64,000 nt of DNA from Streptomyces sp. Ru62 (GTDB lineage: Bacteria > Actinomycetota > Actinomycetes > Streptomycetales > Streptomycetaceae), in the NCBI RefSeq assembly GCF_002920615.1, contig NZ_PQSU01000009.1:124001-188000 (forward strand). The letters are read 5' to 3'. This document shows positions 18,355 to 27,625 of the stretch, piece by piece. The stretch's first letter is position 1, and the number at the start of each line of letters is the position of its first letter. The notes beneath the pieces are model-generated. The model searched no databases and was not told the DNA's origin. It worked only from the letters and a program-made list of their open reading frames with translations. Position numbers and translations under genes: made by a program.

Positions 18355-19737
18355 TCAGTGCTGTGAGAGCGCCCGGTACGACGTCCAGCGGGTGCGGCCG
18401 TGCAGGGTGAAGTCGGCCCGTACGGCCACGCCGGACTGCACCAGCTTCTGGTGCACCACCGGGTGGCGGCCGGGGTAGGAGACGACCAGGACGACGTGTC
18501 CCTCGGGCAGGCCGGTCACGGCGTACTCGCCCTGCGCGTTCGTCGAGGTCCGCACCAGCTGCCGGCCGCGGGTGTCCATGACGGTCACGGCGGCATGACG
18601 GATGGGGTGCTGCTCGTCGTCACGGACGGTGCCCTCCAGCATGGGCAGCGGCTCGCCGAAGTGGTGATGATGGTGAACGGGAAGCGCGGTGGGTGCGGGA
18701 GCCTCCACGGACGGATCCTCGACCGGAGGCTCCGGGATGTCCTCCTGGGCCTCCTCCACGTTCTCCCCGGCGGCCTCGCGCCGGTGCCGCCACGCGTCGA
18801 GCCCGAGCAGGGCGACACCCGCGGTGATCCACGCACAGAGCACGAGGACTGGTCCGAGCACGCCTGCTTCGTCGAAGTACAGCAGCCCCTTGAGGGCGTC
18901 CACCGCGTTGCCCAACGGCATCACGGCGTGCAGGTCCTGGAAGAACGTCGGCAGCAGTGGGACGGGAGCCACGCCACTGGTGGGAACGCTCAGCACGATG
19001 AACAGCCCCATGCCCACGAGGGGGAAGAACTGCCGCGTGAACGGCGCGATGCCGGCGGAGAACGTGGCGACCGCCATGGTCAGCAGGAATCCGATCGCCA
19101 GCGCCGAGGGCTCGTCGGGGAGGTAGTCCAGCCATGTGCCGACGAGGTAGCCCACCGCGCTGAAGGACGCGGCGACGCCCGCGATCGTGATCAGTTTCTT
19201 ACGGCGGTTGAAGGTCACGGCCCGCAACAGGGTGGTCGCGAGTATGTAGCCGGGTACGCTCCAGGCGACACCGAGGTAGACCAGGGTGGTGCCGTTGCGG
19301 TCCTTGCTCACGGTGGGCGCCACGTCCGTGATCGTGAGCCTCTGGTGGTCGTGCGCCGCCAGCTCGGTGAAGCCCTGGACCAACGCCTGTTCCAGCGATG
19401 TCCCATTGGCCTGGGCCACGTACAGCACAGGGTGGCCGCGACCGGTGGCGTATCCCGCCACGGCGTCCCGCCGGAGCACCGCCCGTCGGGCCTGCCCCGC
19501 GTCCGCTACGGCGGTGACGTCGAACCCACCGGGATGCGTCCTGCGCAGGGCGGTGTCGATCTCGCGTTCCGTTTCGAGCCGGGCGACGGCGACCTTCAGG
19601 TGATGCGGTTGGGGAGCGTGGAAGGCCGCGGTGAAGCAGAACAGAAGACCGAGGAAGAGGACGGTCGGGAACATCAGGGTTTCGGCCAGGGTCCTGACCC
19701 AGGCCGCGCCCGCGGTGTGCTCCTTGCGGTGCCTCAC
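18355..19737 (-). CDS. YhgE/DUF3533-like membrane protein with C-terminal carboxypeptidase-regulatory-like domain
   Basis: 460 residues from GTG 19737 (GGGAGG seven bases upstream). One N-terminal membrane segment (LMFPTVLFLGLLFCFTAAFH) is followed by an extracellular loop of ~130 residues, then about five membrane segments (residues ~155-320), as in ABC-2-like/Pip/YhgE proteins. A Glu/Pro-rich linker with a His cluster (LPVHHHHHFG) leads to a beta-sandwich domain at ~370-450 (LEGTVRDDEQHPIRHAAVTV, STNAQGEYAVTGLPEGHVVL). Divergent from a TetR gene with paired operators, so it is probably TetR-repressed. Role likely in export or envelope function. Confidence 0.75.
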   Translation of the reverse strand: MRHRKEHTAGAAWVRTLAETLMFPTVLFLGLLFCFTAAFHAPQPHHLKVAVARLETEREIDTALRRTHPGGFDVTAVADAGQARRAVLRRDAVAGYATGRGHPVLYVAQANGTSLEQALVQGFTELAAHDHQRLTITDVAPTVSKDRNGTTLVYLGVAWSVPGYILATTLLRAVTFNRRKKLITIAGVAASFSAVGYLVGTWLDYLPDEPSALAIGFLLTMAVATFSAGIAPFTRQFFPLVGMGLFIVLSVPTSGVAPVPLLPTFFQDLHAVMPLGNAVDALKGLLYFDEAGVLGPVLVLCAWITAGVALLGLDAWRHRREAAGENVEEAQEDIPEPPVEDPSVEAPAPTALPVHHHHHFGEPLPMLEGTVRDDEQHPIRHAAVTVMDTRGRQLVRTSTNAQGEYAVTGLPEGHVVLVVSYPGRHPVVHQKLVQSGVAVRADFTLHGRTRWTSYRALSQH

Positions 19738-19914
19738 AGGGCCGCCTCCCGGCCGCCACGGACAGGTGCGGCGCCGCGCCTCGGCAGGTGGACGGCGGCT
19801 GGGTCACGTCCTGCGGCTCCACGCTTCGTGACCGTTTCCCGTAGTGCAGCCCGTTCCATGAGATCCCTTCACGCCCTTCGCACTCGGCCGTCGCTGACGC
19901 GAACGTCGAGTTAA

Positions 19915-19968
19915 TGTACCGATCGGCACATCAACACTCCGCGGAGCCTATGCGTACCGACCGGTACA
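19915..19968. promoter_or_regulatory. Two TetR operator-like sites
   Basis: TGTACCGATCGGCACA at 19915-19930 and CGTACCGACCGGTACA at 19953-19968 are near-palindromes that share the same 16-base pattern (TACCGAYCGGYACA). They lie between the divergent membrane-protein and TetR genes; the second ends 9 bases before the TetR start. They fit autorepression and repression of the neighbour. Confidence 0.72.
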
Positions 19969-19977
19969 GTCAAAGTC

Positions 19978-20547
19978 ATGCCTCGCCCAGTCAATGTCGA
20001 AAAACGCGCCGAGCTGCTCCGGCAGGTGGTGGCGCACCTTCAAGATCACGGGCTCGCCCAGATGTCGCTGAGCCCGCTCGCCGAGTCCATCGGCACCACC
20101 AAACGAATGCTTCTGTACTACTTCGGCAGTCGCGAGAACCTGCTGGCACAGGCACTGATCGCCAACCGACCGGATGCTCATGCGATGTTCGACGACGTCC
20201 GCGACACGGACGGCCTGCGCCGGGCCGCCCGCACGCTGTGGAAGGCGATGACCGTCGGAGAACAGTCCGGACCGGTCCGCATGCTGTTGCAACTGCTGAG
20301 CCTGGCCGCCACCGACCCGGAGGAGTACGGCGAGTTGGCCGCCGACACCGTCGAGGTCATGATCGGCCCGATCGCCGCCGCGTACGTCCGGCTGGGTCAC
20401 CCGCCGGAGCAGGCACGAGCCGCGGCCACGCTGCTCGTCTCCGGCCTGCGCGGATTGTGCCAGGACCGCCTGGTGACCCATGACGTCGCCCGTACCGACG
20501 CGGCAGCCGATCGCCTCATCGACGGAGCCACGACGGCGCCCGGCTGA
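19978..20547 (+). CDS. TetR-family transcriptional regulator
   Basis: 189 residues from ATG 19978. Residues ~8-55 are the TetR helix-turn-helix: KRAELLRQVVAHLQDHGLAQ, then MSLSPLAESIGTTKRMLLYY, then FGSRENLLAQAL (Tyr-Tyr-Phe with the usual spacing). The C-terminal ~130 residues are helical and poorly conserved, as usual for the ligand and dimerisation domain. The second operator-like palindrome abuts the start codon, so the message may have an extremely short leader. The likely target is the divergent YhgE-like gene plus itself. Confidence 0.9.
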   Translation: MPRPVNVEKRAELLRQVVAHLQDHGLAQMSLSPLAESIGTTKRMLLYYFGSRENLLAQALIANRPDAHAMFDDVRDTDGLRRAARTLWKAMTVGEQSGPVRMLLQLLSLAATDPEEYGELAADTVEVMIGPIAAAYVRLGHPPEQARAAATLLVSGLRGLCQDRLVTHDVARTDAAADRLIDGATTAPG

Positions 20548-20810
20548 CCCCGCACGTCGGCCACCTCGCCACTCCCCCGGGGCCCGTCCTCCCGGCGCTC
20601 AGCCGACGGCGCCCCACCGCGGTCGACGCCTCGCCAGGGACCGGTTCGGCGTCCCTCACCGTCGGGAGGGAGTGCGGGCGGACTCGGAGAACACCGGGCC
20701 GGTCGGCACATGACGAGGCGCGCCGAAGGCGAGAACGGGCCGTCGGCCGAGCTGTCGGGACCCCGCACGCTCGCTGGGCCGACGCGCCGTGTCCGCCTCG
20801 CCTCCTCCTC

Positions 20811-21545
20811 TCACGCGGCATGTCGGGCCGGTCGGTGACCTGGGCGAGGCGATCCAGGGGCCGGCGACGGCAGGCCGTGCACAGGGCTGTCGGGGACGAG
20901 CAGCCGGATGAGACCGTCCAGGTCACCGGTGCCGGCCGCGGTCCGGAACGCGGCGACGAGACGACGGTGCGACTCGGCGGGGACCGGCCGCTCACGGCCG
21001 CACTCCAGGCGGGCCTGCGCTCGGTGGACCACCACCCGTGCGTTCTGGGCACTGGTCTTGAGCAGCCCCGCCAGGTCGGCATAGGCGTAGTCGAAGCCCT
21101 TCCGCAGCACGTAGGCGGCCAGCCGGTCCGGTGTCAGCCTCGCCATGAGCAGGGCCAGGGCCGCCTCTACCGCCACCGTTTGCTCGGCACGCAGCACGGG
21201 ATCCTGGGCGGTCCGGTCATCGAGGTCGGCCAACTGCGGCTCGGCCGGTGTCTCGTGACGGTGCCGCGCGGACTGGACGACGTTGATCGCCAGCCTGGTC
21301 GTGGCCGTGGTCAGGAACGCGGCCGGATTCCTGATCTCCACGCGGTGGGTGAGCTGCCAGCGCACCCACACCTCCTGCATCACGTCTTCCGCTCCCGACA
21401 CGTCACCGAGGATCTGGTAGGCGATGCGGAACAGTCGTGCCCGCTGAGCCAGAAAGATGTCGAGGGCGGTGTCCAGGCCGTCTTCGCCCGGCCGCGCGGC
21501 CGGCGGTTCGGTCGGCGTCGTCGTCTCCGGGCTGGGCGCGGACAT
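20811..21545 (-). CDS. ECF sigma factor, ECF41-related, truncated C-terminal extension
   Basis: 244 residues from ATG 21545 (GAGGAG eight bases upstream). Sigma region 2 spans ~30-100 (LFRIAYQILGDVSGAEDVMQ, EVWVRWQ) and region 4 ~135-190 (LTPDRLAAYVLRKGFDYAYA, LAGLLKTSAQNARVVVHRAQ). A C-terminal tail begins ESHRRLVAAFRTAAGTGDLD and soon turns into Pro-rich sequence, so only the first helix of the SnoaL-like extension remains. The WLPEP linker motif is degenerate (QLADL). The DGGGK and NPDKL extension motifs are absent. It follows a LAL gene on the same strand after about 140 bases, suggesting co-transcription. No ECF41-type promoter of its own was found. Confidence 0.88.
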   Translation of the reverse strand: MSAPSPETTTPTEPPAARPGEDGLDTALDIFLAQRARLFRIAYQILGDVSGAEDVMQEVWVRWQLTHRVEIRNPAAFLTTATTRLAINVVQSARHRHETPAEPQLADLDDRTAQDPVLRAEQTVAVEAALALLMARLTPDRLAAYVLRKGFDYAYADLAGLLKTSAQNARVVVHRAQARLECGRERPVPAESHRRLVAAFRTAAGTGDLDGLIRLLVPDSPVHGLPSPAPGSPRPGHRPARHAA

Positions 21546-21688
21546 CCGGGAACTCCTCTTCGTGGGCGGGCGCCCGTCGAGGGCGTCGCTTTCCACCCTC
21601 GCCCCGGGGCACCGCCCACCGCGCCCTTGTCACCCATGGTCGAGTCCGTAGGGACACCGTGGGGTCACCCGGGGACCCGCACCCGCCC

Positions 21689-24502
21689 TCAGCCGGATCG
21701 CACCGTGCCCTCGTCCCTGCTCCCCTCGACCGGGGCGCTCGCGAGGGCACCCGGCAGCGCGCGACGCGAGTTGATACCGAGCTTCGTGTACACCTTCCGC
21801 AGATGCCACTCCACGGTGTGCGGACTGATGAACAGCTCCGCGCCGATCTTCGCGTTCGTCATGCCCTCGGCGGCGAGCGACGCGACCTGCGACTCCTGGG
21901 GGGTGAGGACGCTCGTCGGTGTGCTTTCCCGCACCCTGACGTGCTCGCCGGTGGCGAGCAGCTCGCGGCGCGCTCGCTCGGCGAACGCGTGCGCGGGCAT
22001 CGCGGCGAACATCTCGTGGGCCGTGCGCAGGTGCTCCCGGGCCAGCGAACGGCGGTTGCCGCGGCGCAGCCACTCGCCGTACAGCAGGTGGGTGCGTGCC
22101 ACCTCCACGGTCACTCCGCCGCGGCGGAACTCCTCGATCGCGGTCCGGTACAGACGGTCTGCCTCGTCATCGTCGGCGAGGAGAGCCTGGCTGCGGGCGC
22201 TGGCGCCACGGGCCCATCCGGAATCGGCGGCGCGGGTGAGTTCGACCAGCCGGGCCAGTGAGGCGCGGGCCTGGTCCAGCTCACCGCAACGGGTGGCGGC
22301 CTCGACGTGTTCGACCAGTGACAGGCCGGTGAAGTTGAACCCGTCGTGCTCGATGCCCGTCCGAGCCGCCTCCAGGGCCTCCTGATAGCGCGCCAGGCCG
22401 TTGAACAGCACACCTTGGATGTAGCCCGTCGCGCCCAGCAGTCCCACCTCGCCGCGTTGTTCGGCCCGCTGCCGGGCTTCTTCGATGATGCCGGCGGCGA
22501 CGTCCGCCTCGCCCCGCCACGCGGCAAGGACGAGCGTCGCGTACTTGTGCGGGGCGTGGCCGGTCGCGGCGGCGAGCGCGTCGGCTTCGTCGATCATCCG
22601 GGCCGCCTCGGCGAAATCACCGTAGTGGATGTGCACCCCGCCGGCGTAGACGAGGGCCGGCGGCAGCGCGCCGAGCGCTCCGATGTCGCGGGCCAGGCGC
22701 ACCGCGCGACTCGACAGCGTGTCCCACGCGTGCAGGTCCCAGGCGTAGTGGATGAACGCCTCCAGCGCGACCGGGGCCAGCAGGAGCCAGCGCACGGTCG
22801 CCTCACGGGTGACTAGCTCCTCGTGTGCGAGCAGGTCCAGCGCGGCGTGCAGTGCCGGGACACCGGTCTCACAACCGTCCGCGAGGAGCGCGGCCACACC
22901 GTCCAGGAGCAGGTCGGCGGCCTTGGAGCCCGAGGGGGGCGCCCCGGACCCGCGGGCCGCGATCGCGGCTGCGCGGGCACCTGTCGGACCGTGGACCCGG
23001 CCCGCGAAGATGGTCGCGCTGACCGCCTCCAGGTACGTCTCGCGCGCCAGTGGCGACCCGGCGGCGGTGAACTGTGCGGCGGCTTCGAGGAGCAGGGGTG
23101 CCGCCTCGTCGCTGCGGCTGCGGGCGAACAGGATCCTGGCCCGCAGGCGCGCCAGGCGGGCACGGTCCAGAGTGCTCAGGGGACACAGTTCGGCCACCGT
23201 CGCGAGCTCCGTGGCCCGATCGGGCGCAGCGGCCGAGAAGTGGGCCTCGGCGGCTGCGAGGGCTCGGCGCCCCCGCGGCCACGGGTCCGGCGTCACCTCG
23301 GCCGCGCGCTCCAGCAGTACCGCCTCGGCCGCGATGCCGCCGCGCTGCCGCGCGCGGCCGGCGGCCCGCTCCAGCCCGGCGGCGACCTCCTCGTCCGGCC
23401 CGTCGGCGGCCTGGGCGGAGTGCCAGGCGCGCCGGTCGGGGTCGAGGACCGGGTCCGTGGCCTCGGCCAACGCCCGGTGCACCGCCCGGCGTTCCGCGGG
23501 CCCGGCTCCGTGGTACACCGCCGAACGGACCAGCGGATGCCGGAACCGCACGGACTCACCGAACTCGATCAGACCTGCCGCCTTGGCCGGTGCGGCATTG
23601 GGGGTGATCTTGAGGGAAGCGGCGGCGCGGACCAGCAGACGCGCGTCACCGACCGGTTCCGCCGCGGCGATCAGCAGCAGTGTCCGGGTCGCCGCGGGCA
23701 GCGAACCGAGCCGGCTGGCGAAGTCCCGTTCGACACGGCTGGCAACCGGTCCCTGGACGCTCCGGAGGTTCGCCGAGTCCAGGCCGTACGCCAGCTCGGC
23801 GGCGCTGCGGCCGCGGGAGAATTCGAGCAGGGCGAGCGGGTTGCCGCCCATCTCGGCCACGAACCGGTCGCGGACCCGCTTCTCCAGCTGCCCGCCGACG
23901 GCGGTCTCAAGGAGTTCCCCGGCCGCGACGGTGTCGAGACCGCCGATCCGCAGCGCCGGCAAACCGTGGAGTGCGTCCTGACCGTCGGGGTCACGTACCG
24001 CGAACACCATCGCGACGGCCTCGGCGAGCAGTCGCCGGGCCACGAACTCCAGGGTCTGCAACGACACCTGGTCCAGCCACTGGGCGTCGTCGACCAGGAC
24101 GAGCACCGGTCGGCTCTCCGAGGCCCGGGTGAGCAGGGTGAGCACGGCGAGGCCGACCAGGAAGCGGTCGGGCGGGTCCCCGGCCGCCATCCCGAACGCC
24201 ACGCGGAGGGCCTCACGCTGGGGTTCGGGCAGTTCGTCGAGCTCGTCCAGGAACGGCGCACACAGTTGGTGCAGGCTCGCGTAGGGCAGCTCCATGTCGG
24301 CCTCGATGCCGTGTGCCCAGGCCACCTTCACCCGTGACGCCTGCGCGGCCACGTACTTCAGAAGTACCGACTTCCCGATTCCGGCCTCGCCACGGGCCAC
24401 CAGGACCCGCGACCCGCCTTCGCGCAGCCCGGCCAGCAGGTCGTCGAGCGCCGCGCACTCGCGACGCCGGCCGACCAGGTGGGGAAGCGGGCTGGAGATC
24501 AT
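21689..24502 (-). CDS. LAL-type LuxR transcriptional activator (AAA ATPase domain)
   Basis: 937 residues from ATG 24502 (GGAG nine bases upstream; the frame to 24652 has no such site). Walker A is GEAGIGKS (residues 38-45) and Walker B is VLVLVDDAQWLD. The AAA/STAND segment contains MELPYASLHQLCAPFLDELD. The middle ~400 residues form helical TPR-like repeats. The C-terminus is a LuxR helix-turn-helix: LTPQESQVASLAAEGMTNAK, then SPHTVEWHLRKVYTKLGINS. LAL regulators integrate nucleotide and ligand signals to activate nearby operons. It resembles the LALs at 31140 and 36417. The following gene is an ECF factor, suggesting an activator-sigma pair. Confidence 0.93.
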   Translation of the reverse strand: MISSPLPHLVGRRRECAALDDLLAGLREGGSRVLVARGEAGIGKSVLLKYVAAQASRVKVAWAHGIEADMELPYASLHQLCAPFLDELDELPEPQREALRVAFGMAAGDPPDRFLVGLAVLTLLTRASESRPVLVLVDDAQWLDQVSLQTLEFVARRLLAEAVAMVFAVRDPDGQDALHGLPALRIGGLDTVAAGELLETAVGGQLEKRVRDRFVAEMGGNPLALLEFSRGRSAAELAYGLDSANLRSVQGPVASRVERDFASRLGSLPAATRTLLLIAAAEPVGDARLLVRAAASLKITPNAAPAKAAGLIEFGESVRFRHPLVRSAVYHGAGPAERRAVHRALAEATDPVLDPDRRAWHSAQAADGPDEEVAAGLERAAGRARQRGGIAAEAVLLERAAEVTPDPWPRGRRALAAAEAHFSAAAPDRATELATVAELCPLSTLDRARLARLRARILFARSRSDEAAPLLLEAAAQFTAAGSPLARETYLEAVSATIFAGRVHGPTGARAAAIAARGSGAPPSGSKAADLLLDGVAALLADGCETGVPALHAALDLLAHEELVTREATVRWLLLAPVALEAFIHYAWDLHAWDTLSSRAVRLARDIGALGALPPALVYAGGVHIHYGDFAEAARMIDEADALAAATGHAPHKYATLVLAAWRGEADVAAGIIEEARQRAEQRGEVGLLGATGYIQGVLFNGLARYQEALEAARTGIEHDGFNFTGLSLVEHVEAATRCGELDQARASLARLVELTRAADSGWARGASARSQALLADDDEADRLYRTAIEEFRRGGVTVEVARTHLLYGEWLRRGNRRSLAREHLRTAHEMFAAMPAHAFAERARRELLATGEHVRVRESTPTSVLTPQESQVASLAAEGMTNAKIGAELFISPHTVEWHLRKVYTKLGINSRRALPGALASAPVEGSRDEGTVRSG

Positions 24503-24642
24503 GCGACGCGGCTCCTTGGAGGAATCCGGGGGTGAGGCTCCCACGACGGGCTGTGGAGAATCCTCACAACGATACCTGGGACGACTCCACACCTTGTGGC
24601 GGTTTGTTGTGACGGACTCCACTGCAAAAGATTCTCCGACGC

Positions 24643-24669
24643 TGTCACACAACAGGCCGCTGTCCGGTC
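24643..24669 (+). promoter_or_regulatory. ECF41-type promoter for the SdhA-like flavoprotein
   Basis: TGTCACA at 24643-24649, 16 bases, GGTC at 24666-24669, 45 bases before GTG 24715. The predicted leader is about 40 bases and contains the AGGAGG ribosome site. Confidence 0.78.
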
Positions 24670-24714
24670 GACCACTGCCTATGATCTCGCCCGTCCGCCG
24701 CCACAGGAGGTCCC

Positions 24715-26445
24715 GTGTCTTCGCTCGGACACCAGCTCGCCACGTCCGTTCTCGTAGTGGGAGCCGGTGGATCAGGCCTCCGCGCTGCCATCGAGGTCGC
24801 CGAGGCCGGTATCGCGGTCATCGCGGTCACCAAACGCGCGGCTGAGGACGTCCACACTGCTACGACATCTGGATGTCCGGCACAGGCGCCCCCCGCCGCC
24901 GGGCCCGAAGACACATGGGAACAGCACGCGGCCGACACACTGCGGGCAGGGCACCTGCTGGCCGACCCGCGCGCCGCGCAGGTCGTGGCCCGCTACGCCG
25001 CACAGGAATTCCACGACGTGGGGCGGTACGGCATGCGACTCGACCGCCCGGGCTGCGGCGGGACCGCCCGGCGCCGGTTCGGCGACCACACGTACCGCCG
25101 TGCCGCGTTCACCGGCGAGCACACCCGCCTGGAGGTGCGGCGAGCGCTCCGTGAACGCGCCGAACAGCTCGCCGTTCCCGTCCTGTCGAACGTGTATGTC
25201 ACCCGGCTGCTGGTCGACGACGGGACGGTCTTCGGTGCCTATGGGTTCGATCTCGTCGACGGCTCGCGTTACCTCGTGCACGCCGACTCCGTGATTCTCG
25301 CGACCGGAGGACACACGCGCATCTGGCGGCGTACGTCGTCGCGTCGAGGCGAGAACACCGGTGACACCTTCCGCCTCGCCGTCGAGGCCGGCGCCCGGTT
25401 GCGTGACCCCGAGTTGGTGCAGTTCCACCCCTTCGGTCTGGTCAGCCCGGAGAACGCGGCCGGCATGCCCGTCAGCGAGGCGGCACCCGGCGTGGGCGGG
25501 GTCCTGCTCAACAACCTCGGTGAGCGGTTCATGACGCGCTACGACGCCGAGCGAATGGAGCTCTGCGGCCGGGACAGGGTAGCGCTGGCGTCCTACACGG
25601 AGATCAAGGAAGGCCGCGGCACCCGGGCCGGCGGCGTGTGGCTCGACCTGTCGCACCTGCCACGTGAGACGGTACTGACGCGGCTGCCGCACGTCCATCA
25701 GACGCTGTTGGACCTTCAGACGCTCGACATCACCCATGACCCGATCGAGGTCGCGCCGACCGCCCAGTACTCCATGGGCGGCGTCTGGGTACGACCCGAG
25801 GACCACAGCACCGATGTCGACGGTCTCTTCGTGGCCGGGGAGGCGGCCAGTGGTCTGCACGGTGCGGACCGGCTGGAGGAGAACGCGCTGATCGAACCAC
25901 TCGTCCACGGCCGGATCGCCGGCCGGGCCGCGGCGGAGTACTCGGCCGGGCTCGCCTCCCAGTCACGGTCGCCGGCGGCGGTTCGCGCCGCGGAGGCGGA
26001 CGTGAACCGGCTCGCGGCCGCCGACGGCGACCAGGACGTCCGCGCGCTGCAACGGTCGGTGCGGCACCTGATGACGGAGCGCGCCGGTGTCGTACGGGAC
26101 GAGGCGGGGCTGGCCGCCGGGCTCGCCGAACTCGACGAGATCGAGGCCCGCATGGCGTACGTGGGCGTGCACATCGACATCGGCGGCTTCCAGGACCTCG
26201 CGCACGCCTTCGACCTAGGCTCCGCCGTTCTCGCCGCTCGCGCGACACTTCTGTGCGCGCTGGAGCGGCGGGAGACACGGGGTTGTCACAACCGGTCCGA
26301 CCACCCCGATGTCGACCCCGGCCTACAGGTCAATCTGGTGTGGTCGCCGGCGACCGGGGTGCGCCGCGAAACCGTCCCGCCCATCCCCACCCACATCGCC
26401 GAGCTGATGCACGACGTACCGGCCGACGCGCGGTTGGTCGAGTAG
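24715..26445 (+). CDS. FAD-dependent oxidoreductase, succinate dehydrogenase/fumarate reductase flavoprotein-like, orphan
   Basis: 576 residues from GTG 24715 (AGGAGG). FAD dinucleotide motif LVVGAGGSGLRAAIEVAEAG at the N-terminus; ADSVILATGGHTRIWRRTSS; ELVQFHPFGLVSPENAAGMP; then YSMGGVWVRPEDHSTDVDGL and LFVAGEAASGLHGADRLEEN, all SdhA/L-aspartate-oxidase family blocks. The segment where SdhA has HT(V/A)AAQGG is HTATTSGCPAQAPPAAG, and the usual RLGGNSL is RLEENAL, so flavin attachment or substrate site may differ. No iron-sulfur or membrane-anchor subunit lies nearby. It is probably a soluble fumarate-reductase-like or other dicarboxylate oxidoreductase in the proposed regulon. Confidence 0.85.
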   Translation: MSSLGHQLATSVLVVGAGGSGLRAAIEVAEAGIAVIAVTKRAAEDVHTATTSGCPAQAPPAAGPEDTWEQHAADTLRAGHLLADPRAAQVVARYAAQEFHDVGRYGMRLDRPGCGGTARRRFGDHTYRRAAFTGEHTRLEVRRALRERAEQLAVPVLSNVYVTRLLVDDGTVFGAYGFDLVDGSRYLVHADSVILATGGHTRIWRRTSSRRGENTGDTFRLAVEAGARLRDPELVQFHPFGLVSPENAAGMPVSEAAPGVGGVLLNNLGERFMTRYDAERMELCGRDRVALASYTEIKEGRGTRAGGVWLDLSHLPRETVLTRLPHVHQTLLDLQTLDITHDPIEVAPTAQYSMGGVWVRPEDHSTDVDGLFVAGEAASGLHGADRLEENALIEPLVHGRIAGRAAAEYSAGLASQSRSPAAVRAAEADVNRLAAADGDQDVRALQRSVRHLMTERAGVVRDEAGLAAGLAELDEIEARMAYVGVHIDIGGFQDLAHAFDLGSAVLAARATLLCALERRETRGCHNRSDHPDVDPGLQVNLVWSPATGVRRETVPPIPTHIAELMHDVPADARLVE

Positions 26446-26521
26446 CGCTTCCAGGGGGCCGACGGGTGGGCATCAGAGGGCGGCGGAGGAAGGCACCGCG
26501 GCAACCACCCGCTCCGCTTCC

Positions 26522-27379
26522 TCACGGTCTGCCCGGTACGGGTTGTCCCTCGGCGTCCGGCAGGAGGGACAGCAGGCGGAGGTTGGTGTGGCTCTCGGTG
26601 CCCGGTGTCGCGGTGTAGACCACGAGCCGCTGGGACTGGTCGGGGTCGACCAGCGTCTGGCAGTGCAGTTCCAGCGTCCCGACCTGGGGATGCCGGAAGC
26701 GTTTGGGGGCGCAGTAGGGCCCCAGCACGGGGCGCTCGCGCCAGATGCCGGCGAACTCGGGGCTTGCCCTGTTCAGCGCGTCCACGAGTGCGGCGGCACG
26801 CGAGTCGCCACCGTCGCGGATGTAGGCGCCGTGGAGGTCCGCCACCAGCAGCCGGCTCCGCTCGGCGTGGTCGTCCTCGGGGTGGAGCAGGCGGGCGACC
26901 GGGTCGGTGAACCAGCGGTAGTGGGCACTGCGCGCCAGTCCGGTGTAGGCCGTCTCGTCACCCAGCAGCGTCACCGCCGGGCGCGTCTGTCTCAGTGTCT
27001 CGCCCAGGTGGTTCATCACCTGGGCGGGGGTGTCCTCCAGCCGGTCCAGGATGCGCATCATCCCCGGGTTGATGTGATCGCCGCGCCGCACCCGGCGAGG
27101 CACGGCGTGACCGGCGAGCTGGAAGAGAAGGTCGCGCTCCTCCAGTGACAGGTGCAGTCCGCGGGCCATCGCGGCGAGCATCTGTTCCGAGGGGTGGGGA
27201 CCCCGTGGCTGTTCGAGCCGGCTGTAGTAGTCCACCGACATGTCGCAGAGCGCCGCGACCTCCTCGCGGCGCAGCCCTCCGGTACGCCTGCGGCGCCCGC
27301 GGGGCAGCCCGACGTCCTCCGGCTGGAGGGCTTCCCGGCGCGCCCGTAGGAACGCCGCCAGCGCTGCCCGGTCCGCCAT
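26522..27379 (-). CDS. XRE-family regulator with MmyB-like ligand-binding domain
   Basis: 285 residues from ATG 27379 (AAAGGA upstream; the frame to 27610 has no site). Helix-turn-helix residues ~10-75: RRRRTGGLRREEVAALCDMS, then VDYYSRLEQPRG. The ligand domain runs from ~100 to the end (NHLGETLRQTRPAVTLLGDE, GTLELHCQTLVDPDQSQRLV, VVYTATPGTESHTNLRLLSL). It is convergent with the flavoprotein gene and about 246 bases from the aldehyde dehydrogenase, which reads in the same direction towards it. Aldehyde dehydrogenase and XRE may be one transcription unit. Target unknown. Confidence 0.9.
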   Translation of the reverse strand: MADRAALAAFLRARREALQPEDVGLPRGRRRRTGGLRREEVAALCDMSVDYYSRLEQPRGPHPSEQMLAAMARGLHLSLEERDLLFQLAGHAVPRRVRRGDHINPGMMRILDRLEDTPAQVMNHLGETLRQTRPAVTLLGDETAYTGLARSAHYRWFTDPVARLLHPEDDHAERSRLLVADLHGAYIRDGGDSRAAALVDALNRASPEFAGIWRERPVLGPYCAPKRFRHPQVGTLELHCQTLVDPDQSQRLVVYTATPGTESHTNLRLLSLLPDAEGQPVPGRP

Positions 27380-27625
27380 GGCTGCTGTCCTTTCTCCCGG
27401 GACGGTGCCGCCCCCACGGGATTGCCGGTCCGTGGATGTCCGGACCGGGCCTGTGGGAGGAAGTACCGCCTCGACCACGACCTTCACGAACTGCTTCCAC
27501 CGTGTGAGCAATGCGGCCAGAACCATACATTCCCCACAACAGTGTGCCGTCCCACACCCCGCGGACGGTGGGACGGCATCCCTGACAGCGTTGTACCGCG
27601 GCCGGGGCAATGGTGCCGCGCTGCG

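Noticed and set aside
24590..24617. ECF41-type promoter for the LAL gene at 21689-24502 (CGTCACA on the minus strand near 24609)
   Set aside because: The -35 box has a mismatch and the -10 reads TGTG, so both boxes are imperfect; not enough to call.
26283..26309. TGTCACA near the end of the flavoprotein gene
   Set aside because: Lies in coding sequence, -10 position reads CGAT, and no gene starts downstream on that strand.
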